Assembly (NCBI GenBank): GCA_022419385.1
Contig: JAJUBI010000002.1
Span: forward strand, 2,666,001-2,730,000
Origin: Paraconiothyrium sp. Pb-2020
Lineage: Eukaryota > Ascomycota > Dothideomycetes > Pleosporales > Didymosphaeriaceae
DNA length: 64,000 bases
Reading direction: 5' to 3'
Shown here one piece after another: positions 56,099-64,000 of the stretch. The notes beneath the pieces are model-generated. The model was not told where the DNA came from. It did no database searches and was given only the letters and a program-made list of their open reading frames with translations. Made by a program: the position numbers and the translations under genes. Each line of letters begins with the position of its first letter. Position 1 is the stretch's first letter.

Positions 56099-57065
56099 TG
56101 GTGGGCGGTTTCATGCCGATTTGTCTCGGCTTGTCTATTTGACGTCTTATTCCAACACATTCTTATTGGACGTGTGCGGCTCTCTAACGTTTCTATCGTC
56201 TCTGCGACGTATCCTCATTCCAATTCGTTCATTATGGTGTGCAAAATCCTATTAGTCTGCTTGTACACATACCCGCAACCTACAGCACGTCTTATTTCCT
56301 TCCACCTCTTCGATATCCCAATAATGCAACGCGATTCACATTTCGATCCTTCGTCGAAGCAGATTGCTGTTTGACCAGAAGATCTCCTCGAAGTTCGCTC
56401 GGTATCTCGTCAGCAGCTGTTCGCGCTTGTCCCACACACGGCTTGGTTCGCATGAGTTGTTCGAATGAGTCACCCTTGTTCGCGGTAGACCTAGTGTGAG
56501 TGGTGAAAGACTAGCAGTATCCTTTTATAACTGTCAACCATACGGTGTTTCCAAATCTCCAGATGTTCATTTGTCCAAATGTTTCGTTGCAAAGATTGCG
56601 CCTATATTATTTCCGGTGCGTTCCTCGCTCGCTGCACAGCAACGTGAATATGCAGATTGTGCTGGCTGGTAACCACACCGCCAGCACACACATCATGATA
56701 TCGAGGCGCACGTCACCGGAAATATAATGAACGGTCGTAGATAAATCCAGACCTACGCTTCCAATGCGTATCACAACATGATGAGTCTGTTGAATCCCAG
56801 TTGTACCACGCGTACTGGTGACTAGAACATTAGTGTAAGAGTGTAAGAAGCCCACACAATGAGCGGCAACAATGTCCCTGCACTATGCGTGGAACATTCA
56901 TTCACAACCTTCACTTAGTCCACCCCTACGCCTACATAAGCGCTTCTCGCCATCATATCTTAGCCATATTCCACGATCGCCCAAGCGCTTCCTCAACTTT
57001 ATCAAATAAGAGTATCACCACAACACCAACTGAGACCTCTTGGGAACTGAACGCTTACAGAAGCT
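56099..57065. other. Intergenic, GT2 promoter region
   Basis: No gene was seen. The last 100 bases are CA/CT-rich (ACCACAACACCAACTGAGACC), consistent with the 5' leader of the glycosyltransferase gene. Confidence 0.5.
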
Positions 57066-58664
57066 ATGGCATCCACTACTACCTTCGTCACGCTCGCCAC
57101 TGCAACTTTCTTAGCCACGTTCTTCTGGGTCCTTTTCTTAGTTTTCGACTACCGCACTCGTACAAAGAAGCCATCACTGCTGACATCCATCATGTTATTT
57201 GGGCACCTCTGGTTGGCTGCCTTGTTCCTAGCTACAGCTAAGATTGCACAGGACTCGCTCGATCCGTTCCTTGTCTGGTTCTCTTTTCTGTTGATCTTTC
57301 GGCATTATAAGACCGTCATCAACCTCGTATTCTACTTCAGGTACAAGCCGGCTGTACCAACCCCTAAGTTTGACCTTTCGCCTCGGAAAACTACTGTTAT
57401 TGTACCAACTGTAGGTCCCGAAGGCAATCCCGCATTCGATGAGATGGTTGGGGGAATCCTGTATAACAAACCTGAGCGTCTTATCTTCTCTACGGCAACC
57501 GAGGATGGTGAGAAGAGGGTCGAGACGAGGCTCCTGAAGATCAAAGCCGATCTCGAAAAGGGTACTTCGGCGTATCAGACAGAGCGCACACTTCCACCAC
57601 TTGATGTCAACCAAACAGTCGTTCAAATCGTGTCTGTCAAGGTTGCGAGCAAAAGGGAGCAGTTCGTACGGGCATTGAAAGAGGTAAACACTGAAATCGT
57701 GGTTTCGGCTGACGACACAGCTGTATGGCAACCCACTTTCCTGTCGGCCACTCTTCCAGCGTTCGCCTCGGAGAAGGTAGCTCTCGTCGGCACTCGAAAA
57801 TGGGTCAAACGTCTCCCTGGTCCCTCCCCCGATGCATCTCTCTCTTGGCTCACCAACGCTTGGAACACGTATTGGTTCGGCTTTCGGAATGCCATCTGTG
57901 CGACGTATCTTATCCGCCAAAATTTCGAGGCCCGGGCGACTAATGCCGCAGACGGGGGTGTGTTCACTATTTCTGGTCGTACCTTACTGGTTCGCTCGCA
58001 GATAGTTCAAGATCACGTCTTTCAGCACGAGTACTTAAACGAGTACATCCTAGGAGGTAGAATCGGGCCAATCAACGCGGATGACGACAATTTCTTGACG
58101 CGTTGGGTGAGCTCTCACGGCCATCACATCAAATTCCAATGGTCCGAGGAAGCTACTATCACTACTATTTTAGGGCAGGACGGCTGGCGCCGCTTCATCC
58201 AGCAGTGCAAGCGCTGGTGCCGAACCACTTTTCGTCAGAACCCCCTGGTGTTGTTTTCTGACCGAACGGCATGGTGGAGGCATCCGTTGACCATTTGGAC
58301 GACCTACTTCCCGTGGCTCTACAATGCCGCTCTAATCTGGGACCCGCTGATGGTCGGTACATTCTGGCTCACTAAGTTCTATCAGGAATCCGAACACCGC
58401 AACGCATTGACGGCTGGCCTGATTGGTTTCATCTGGGCGACAAAGTTCATAAAGACGGCGCCATGGTTCTGGAAGTACCCCCAGGATTTCTTCCTTTACT
58501 TCTTTCCGATCCCCGTGTGGTTCCTCTTTGTCTATGGCCACTCCGCCTTGAAAATCTTCTCCGCCTTCACCTTCTGGGACCTTGCGTGGACAGGTAGGAA
58601 GCTTCCGACTTTGACCGAGCCAGTGAAGAAGAACGCGAAGAATGGACAAGCGGTACCAGCGTGA
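57066..58664 (+). CDS. Family 2 glycosyltransferase (polysaccharide synthase)
   Basis: This membrane-bound processive-type GT2 has 532 residues in a single exon. Membrane helices lie at about 5-30, 42-62 and 70-92, with more near the C-terminus (about 395-500). The catalytic core shows TTVIVPTVGPEGNPAFDEM, VNTEIVVSADDTAVW with an Asp pair in the D-x-D region, a second Asp cluster INADDDNFLTRWV, and the Q/RxxRW-type motif QQCKRW that marks processive synthases. Homologous fungal GT2 genes in Zymoseptoria tritici and Fusarium graminearum have been reported as needed for hyphal extension and virulence on solid surfaces. The polysaccharide made is not known. The 5' region ends directly before ATG in a normal fungal context (AGCTATGGCA). 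Confidence 0.93.
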   Translation: MASTTTFVTLATATFLATFFWVLFLVFDYRTRTKKPSLLTSIMLFGHLWLAALFLATAKIAQDSLDPFLVWFSFLLIFRHYKTVINLVFYFRYKPAVPTPKFDLSPRKTTVIVPTVGPEGNPAFDEMVGGILYNKPERLIFSTATEDGEKRVETRLLKIKADLEKGTSAYQTERTLPPLDVNQTVVQIVSVKVASKREQFVRALKEVNTEIVVSADDTAVWQPTFLSATLPAFASEKVALVGTRKWVKRLPGPSPDASLSWLTNAWNTYWFGFRNAICATYLIRQNFEARATNAADGGVFTISGRTLLVRSQIVQDHVFQHEYLNEYILGGRIGPINADDDNFLTRWVSSHGHHIKFQWSEEATITTILGQDGWRRFIQQCKRWCRTTFRQNPLVLFSDRTAWWRHPLTIWTTYFPWLYNAALIWDPLMVGTFWLTKFYQESEHRNALTAGLIGFIWATKFIKTAPWFWKYPQDFFLYFFPIPVWFLFVYGHSALKIFSAFTFWDLAWTGRKLPTLTEPVKKNAKNGQAVPA

Positions 58665-59634
58665 AGTGGCAGCCATTGTGGTTTAATTCACCGCTAAGAT
58701 CTCAAATTCCTCGTGAGTTCACCTCGTCCGGGCGCTTCTCTTCACTGTCACTGTAACTTGGCAGTATAATTGCTGCAGAAGTTATCTTCTTTACTTATCT
58801 TCTCGTGGGTAAGAGGGTCTACCCCAGTTGCTTCTGTGACATAAGTGCTGCTGTGATACTGAATCGTTATTGCCGTCTCGCTACACAGGAAGTTCATGCC
58901 CACTATTAATTTAATTATGCACTTTTTGTAGTCCTCTTAATTCAATTTTATGAGTAGCATTCATCTTCTCGATCGATCTCATAAGTAATCTATTGGTATT
59001 GATTTGTGATCTCGCGCTGAGCATGTAGATATAGCATTCTTGGACAGTGACGATATCTTGAGACAAGCTGCGATAGATAGGACAATGCGATTAACGCCCA
59101 CATCTCCGCAGAACTCTTTCCACCCAGTTTTGATAGATGCATTGATATTGAAGCGGATAATTCAAACTAGCCTACGTTTCTGTCCTTTCTTTCTTTTTTC
59201 TTTTCCAAATTGATTAGGGGTTGTGATGACAAACAAACGAAGGTAGATCATCAAGGGACGCAACAAGCCGTTTGGTAGGAACTCCACGTGGATATGGATA
59301 ACTCAGAGCACCTGTCCGAGGTTCGCGAAGTGACTGTGAAGAGGCTGGCCTAGAGAGACTTGGTAAGATCACCAGTTCATGGTACATATTAGTATCTACT
59401 ATATGCTAGATAGTGCACTTAATATAGTGAATAACGTTAACCACTAATTAGCAACTTGGCCGATGTAATGTAACAACGGTGAATCCCGAGTTAGTACGCA
59501 AATGCCATACATTCCTGCCTCATAACGACTGTTCACAACATCAGCCGCACCACAAACAATGTTCTTGTTAGGAAAAGGCAGATTCCTAAAGAAGATCCAG
59601 AGTATCATAGGGTAGTATCATGCTGATGCAGGCG
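58665..59634. other. Intergenic, AT-rich stretch
   Basis: This is the 3' region of GT2, then an AT-rich stretch at about 58880-59480 with many TTAATT and TAT runs and no ORF. Such DNA may hold a terminator, a replication origin or old decayed repeats. No repeat family was recognised. Confidence 0.4.
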
Positions 59635-60352
59635 AAAAGGTGCTACTTCCGTGTATTTAGGATCCTTGTGGGTCCTCCCAGATCGATTAGCTGGCGAAGC
59701 AGCATTAGCAGGATACGATGCCGCTGAAGAAGTCACTGCTGTTGGGTGCAGCTGACGCAGACTGGAGAAAGCCGTCGCTACGCTTGATCGCTGAGTAAGA
59801 CGAAGCGCTACCGAGACGTTCCGGCCAGACGTTGCGTGATGATGATCTGGGGAATCTTGCGGGACTTCAGCAGCTGTGCACGGAATTGGCGGAAAGTTGT
59901 TTTTGGAGGGGCCTAACAATATGAGAATATCGCGAGCCTCTTTGCTGAGTGCCGCCTACGGCACTACAGCGTCTTGTTCCTTGTACCATTTCCAAGCGAA
60001 CAGTTTGATTTGCTTTGAGAACTGCCTGGTTAGTCCCGGTTCCCGGTTGACCACCATACTTGATGTAACCCTTGATGCACTGATGCTGCTTCTTGCCCTG
60101 GTATATCCATTCATCAACAGCGCACAGAACTCCTGCCTTGACCTTGCTGGTATCAATGCACGCTAGAGGACGACATGAAGGTTGCGGCATCCTGTCACCA
60201 ACCACGGCGGCAATGGCCTTTGCTGCTGGAAGGTCCTTGGTTGGATCAGGGGCGTGAGCAAAGCGTGTCTGATTAACAAGAGGGGTGTTGAGATCTACAC
60301 CCTCATTGCAGAGGCGTCGAAGGTGTGGATCAACTGGGCTGGCGTCATCCAT
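59635..60352 (-). pseudogene. Unrecognised, probably frame-broken ORF
   Basis: Minus-strand coding-like sequence begins at the ATG at 60352 (MDDASPVDPHLRRLCNEGVD) and stays open through CAVDEWIYQGKKQHQCIKGY. A 34-nt GT...AG stretch near 60030-60065 then has to be removed to continue into QFSKQIKLFAWKWYKEQDAV in another frame. An in-frame TAG follows before ALSKEARDILILLGPSKNNF. The 34-nt gap is shorter than any other intron here, and the TAG cannot be spliced out plausibly. I therefore favour a decayed gene, though an unusual intron plus one base error is possible. No domain is recognised. Confidence 0.35.
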
Positions 60353-61661
60353 GTCAGTCGAGGTCGCACGTCGGCTGTTTGCAGCAGGAGGTGGGTTCGA
60401 TTTCCTATTTCTGCCGAAAGTCTTTTGCTTCTTACGCAGTCGCACTGGACGTTCTGAGGGTGGAGGAGAGGTGCTAAAGCTCGGCAACGAGACGGGATCG
60501 ACGGCGGGATGTTCCTGGTTCCTGGTTCCTGGTTGTCACTACCTGACGCTTGAGTCTGCGCCCCTCTGCCATGGCGAAGTGTCCTGGGTGCTGTATACTC
60601 TGACCAAGTTTACTTCGCCGAGCTTACTTGATATCAGGAATTCAAGTCTAGGGCTGAAGCTGAGGCGCGGGTTTCCTAAGTCGTGGTGCAGACCCGTTGC
60701 TTACCAGGGTCGCCGGTGCCTACAAACCCGCAGTGAGGGCAGCAGCTGCAGGAGCAGGGTGCAGTCTGCGCGTTTTGAGAGCAAGTTACGAACACTTAGG
60801 AATCTTGCAAGCAATCTCTGTCACTTGTTGGGTCGTGATTGTGTAGGGAAACGCGCGACTTTATTGTTCTGGCGGCCCTGCTTCAGGACAATTCGCACTC
60901 GCCAGCCTACGCGATCTTGAAAACAGAACGCAAAGCAAAGAGGAAGCTGCAAAATCTGATGACTGCAGCAAGATGGTATAACATCAACGAAAGGTCTTGG
61001 AGGCTGTCGACTTAGCCCTAGCTCGCCTTGACTATCACACACAAAGTCGCAATACCCTGAAGATGCCTGCATAATGAGCTGTGGCATACTCCGTACTCTA
61101 TCGATGTTGGGACCCTAGAGCTTGTAGTAGTGTTTTAAGTACAACTGCGGCAAGTCCCGGGAGCCTCTCAACATGATTGAGAGCAATGGCTAGGTCAGCA
61201 ACGGTCATAGTCAGTGTTTCAACAGAGGAATCATGCTGTACATGACCGGTGCCTCCAGCCGAGCAACGCCCAATTGAAATCTGACCGTCCGAGTATTTGC
61301 TGGAGCACCATTCGATGGTTGTGTCGAACTCTCAGTGCAGATAATCAACGTAAATAAAGTTTATGACTCACTAAATGTACGTACTGGTCAAATCATTTTA
61401 GATGTCCAAGCAGCTCACCGACTTTGGAAAACAACACTGGCAAAGCATGTTGAGTGTAGGGCGTCATACTCTATAGATCTATGAAGTAGATATATCGCCT
61501 AAATCCGTGTGGACATCATTCAGCCCAAGTACAGTTATCTTTGTACAGCAGTGTTGATACACGGCCGTTAACTTTATAGATCATCCGTTGGTACCAAACA
61601 AACGCCACACCTCTATGTCGTGTATCTTGGGGGCCAAGTAAGCAATATGGCATTCTAGAGA
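60353..61661. other. Intergenic, no gene seen
   Basis: A 7-bp GTTCCTG repeat (about three copies) lies at 60511-60534. The rest has only short ORFs in mixed frames. Confidence 0.45.
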
Positions 61662-62522
61662 TCATAAATCCGGATTCTGGGTACAAGTACGGAAATACAG
61701 CTCCATTTCGGATTTGAACGTCGGGCAAGTCTTGACGGGGTCCTTGAGGTTCCACTTTGGTTGCGGCTTGTCGATGTAGTAAGCCCCAGAACCGTCGTGA
61801 CTGAATCGATCAGCTTGTCTTCTAGATGGGACAGGTTATTCAAGACTTACATGCACATCTCGCCTGGCAGACACTCGACCGTCTCGCAAGCGTAGCTGTG
61901 CGGTGGCTTTTGGCCGTCAATGCGAATGCCTTCAAGCCAGGACGGGCAGTTGTTTGCGTCACCAGTGTGATATCCAAGATTCTTAGCACAGTCCACGAAA
62001 GAGATGTCAAAGTACAGGACGCCCAATTTGGTGGTGTATTCGAACTGCATCTGGTTGCCGCCGGTCCCAGCAATGAGCTGCGGCCTCTTGGTAATCTTGT
62101 AGGCCACGCCGCAGTTGTCAATGCAGTTGTGGTTCTTGGGGAGAAGATAGCCGCTGATAAGCTCCTTCCGAAAGGCGGAGCGGGCGAGGACTTTGATCGG
62201 ATCACCTTGGTGCGCCTCCCATGCCTCCCTTCTTACGGTTAGCAAATTTGCCACGGCAGCGCATATTCTCAACTTACCACATGTAGATGTCGTAGTTACA
62301 CTGATTTAGCAAAACAAAATTGCCGTTCTTCTGGCCCTGGGAAGTCATGGGGATGGGGTCGCGAACGATGGACTGGGTTCCAGCGAAAACTTGTGCGTGG
62401 TTGTAGTACTCTTGTGCCCCTTTCGTGGAACTCTGCTCAATTACTGCACCGAAAGCGACCGGTAGCCCGAAAGCGACCGGTAGCCCGAAAGCGACCTGTA
62501 GCGCGAATGACAGGAACCACAT
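61662..62522 (-). CDS. Secreted Bys1/thaumatin-like Cys-rich protein
   Basis: This is a small secreted protein of 253 residues. Exons on the minus strand are 62522..62278, 62228..61851 and 61800..61662, each GT-AG and frame-consistent. The signal peptide contains a repeated VAFGLP phrase from an 18-bp DNA repeat. The mature part resembles Bys1/thaumatin-like fungal proteins: NFVLLNQCNYDIYMW, GTGGNQMQFEYTTKLGVLYF then DISFVDCAKNL, conserved Cys in NNCPSW, YACETVECLPGEMC, and a C-terminal VKTCPTFKSEMELYFRTC. Paired cysteines suggest disulfides. Bys1-type proteins are secreted and associated with growth phase or host contact; biochemical function is unknown. Exon 3 is shorter than ORFs in another frame suggest, but only this frame ends in the Cys pattern. 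Confidence 0.78.
62450..62503 (-). repeat. 18-bp tandem repeat in a signal peptide
   Basis: Three units of CGAAAGCGACCGGTAGCC (plus-strand form) lie at 62450-62467, 62468-62485 and 62486-62503, the last slightly diverged. In the gene they encode repeated VAFGLP, six residues per unit, so copy-number change lengthens the hydrophobic core without shifting frame. Confidence 0.9.
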
Positions 62523-63337
62523 GGCGTAATGCTCTTGGAGTAGCCTCTGTTTGCGGGATTATTTGAAATCGATGTTGTATAACTGTGCTGTCGTCTTTAC
62601 CGGTGGTATCGTTCAAACTGCCTTCATTATGACCGACGGAGCGCGGGAAAAATCACCGAGCGCACGGCCGGTGGTGGAGGTGAAGGCAGGCGCGATTTCT
62701 CCCACGCACTCTCACCTTTGAAGCACGCGATATGGTAGTATATCCCAGTCTACCTTATACTATCACAAGACGACCCAGCACACACAGCGCTACCGGACCA
62801 AGGACCTGCTCCGGACGTCTGTAGGCGGTGTGTATCAATCAGGAAATTGTGAAATCAAGATAGCACGTGACCAGAGCGGCGCCCGTAGCGAAGCCCTCAT
62901 ATCTTGACATTTCCACTCTGATGATGCGTGTTCAATACCGACATCTACCCACAATTCCATTCGGCATAGCATGCAACAGCGGCAATATCGGAGGGAGTTT
63001 GAAGCGAGATACCGGAACTAGGATGCAGGCCATGGGCGGTAACTGCGGTGGGCCACGCTTACATGGCGAGGGATACATGGCCGGACACGGTAGTCCCTGG
63101 GACTTCTGTGGCTGATGGCATTATCTCGGCAATTCTGATGGGCGCGCGGCACTATCGACGAGGTACGAGAACTTGCATATATATAGTACATTGTGCAGCT
63201 GCGGAATCGCTCCTGCATCCCCGCGAAGAGCAAAAAGAAGCGAGCGGGCGCTATACAAGAGGCCGCAGTTCCCATCGTCATTCCGCGACCTTCATTACAT
63301 CACTATAGTGCACCGTTGGTATCCTTCGCGCGCTAGC
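62523..63337. promoter_or_regulatory. Divergent upstream region
   Basis: This 815-base region separates the divergent starts of the Bys1-like gene and the basic protein gene and should hold both promoters. No gene was seen in it. Confidence 0.45.
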
Positions 63338-64000
63338 ATGACCGACCGGCCTTCTACGAAAGCAAAGGGCAAAGCTAGGGCTGATGATAGCAGCGCCGCT
63401 ACCTCTTTTGAGCCCCCACGTACCCCGTCCCGGCGTTCCCAGCCACCCGCCTCCACACCTACCAGCGCACAATTCGCGGGCCTCGCAACGCCGTCATCCT
63501 CCGCGTTGACGTCAAGTCCAAATGCAAAACGCAAGTCTCAGGCCCGCATAACCTCATTCTTCCCCAACAAGAAGAGGCGCATCGAAACGATCCCATTCGA
63601 ACTGTCACCCGCAGAGAAGAAGGCGAAGAGGCAAGAGGAAAACGACATCAAAACCTTGATCAAGGATATTGAGAAGGAAGAGCGCGAGATCAAGAAAGCT
63701 GAGAAAGACGCAGAGCGACAATTGAAGCGCGAAGAGAGGTCCGCTGCTACTCTGGAGAGGAAACGAAAAGCCGAGAATCGTTCAAAGTGGAATGCTTGGT
63801 GCGAACACAACGCCAGACCCAATGCTACGTTCCAAACCCCTAAAGGTGATGTATGGGCATCACACAAGTGCATATCGCAGTGCATCCAAGACTTCGGCCT
63901 GAAGAGATCAGAAGTGCTTTGTTTGGAGCATTGTTCCATACCAAACTACCATAACGAAGACGCTCCAGACATTCGCTTGTACCGATCAGGTGATGTGGAA
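63338..64000 (+). CDS. Basic coiled-coil protein with PIP-box-like motif, 5' part
   Basis: The reading frame opens at an ATG at 63338 and runs without a stop to the end of the window (221 codons), so the gene is cut at its 3' side. Residues 1-65 are Ser/Thr/Pro-rich. Residues 68-75, QARITSFF, fit the PCNA-binding PIP-box pattern Q-x-x-(I/L/M)-x-x-F-F, followed by the basic NKKRR, a likely nuclear signal. A charged coiled coil follows (EKEEREIKKAEKDAERQLKR). The visible end, CISQCIQDFGLKRSEVLCLE and then HCSIPNYHNEDAPDIRLYRS, recalls small DNA-repair or XPA-C-like folds, but this is weak. A nuclear, replication- or repair-linked role is inferred. Confidence 0.7.
   Translation, partial: MTDRPSTKAKGKARADDSSAATSFEPPRTPSRRSQPPASTPTSAQFAGLATPSSSALTSSPNAKRKSQARITSFFPNKKRRIETIPFELSPAEKKAKRQEENDIKTLIKDIEKEEREIKKAEKDAERQLKREERSAATLERKRKAENRSKWNAWCEHNARPNATFQTPKGDVWASHKCISQCIQDFGLKRSEVLCLEHCSIPNYHNEDAPDIRLYRSGDVE

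Noticed and set aside
60350..60420. tRNA T-arm-like GGTTCGATTTCC
   Set aside because: No acceptor, D or anticodon arms could be matched around it.

Overview
This window is nuclear DNA from a filamentous ascomycete (Pezizomycotina). The best guess is a Dothideomycete, but the class is inferred from gene style and was not tested. The reasons are short GT-AG introns of about 45-70 nt with CTAAC/CTAAT-like branch sites, monocistronic genes on both strands, secreted GPI, LysM and Bys1-like proteins, and a clear set of ascomycete housekeeping genes. I rebuilt the exons by hand from splice signals and reading-frame continuity. No search was run, so family names rest on motif recognition.

Region 1-14.3 kb looks accessory and metabolic. 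It holds the end of a Dal5-like transporter, a PAL/HAL-family protein whose MIO catalytic triad is gone, an SDR with a frame break in a T9 run, a DHA1-type MFS exporter, a secreted GMC flavoprotein and a secreted Asp-box (BNR) protein. Several frame-broken, coding-like remnants lie between them. The lyase-like protein, SDR, exporter and GMC oxidase could form a small metabolite cluster; that is inference.

Region 16.3-22.1 kb has the mitochondrial Lon protease, with a likely GC-AG intron, and a 599-residue protein I do not recognise. A gene-poor stretch of about 4.8 kb follows. Next comes a secreted protein joining a lytic-transglycosylase (SLT/GH23-like) domain to a C-terminal LysM.

Region 29.5-40.3 kb is a compact housekeeping block in divergent and convergent pairs: Mtr10-type importin, Sm E, 5-formyltetrahydrofolate cyclo-ligase, Rot1 and an M24 Xaa-Pro aminopeptidase with a tail of about 548 residues. 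Region 42-54 kb holds a GPI-anchored Pro/Ser/Tyr-rich wall protein with a one-base frame break, DML1/Misato, Prp18, SAP18 with an RGG tail, and an LCAT/PGAP1-like alpha/beta hydrolase.

Region 55-64 kb holds an unrecognised acidic-tailed protein, a GT2 polysaccharide synthase, an unrecognised and probably decayed ORF, a Bys1/thaumatin-like secreted protein with an 18-bp tandem repeat in its signal peptide, and the start of a basic coiled-coil protein with a PIP-box-like motif that runs off the end.
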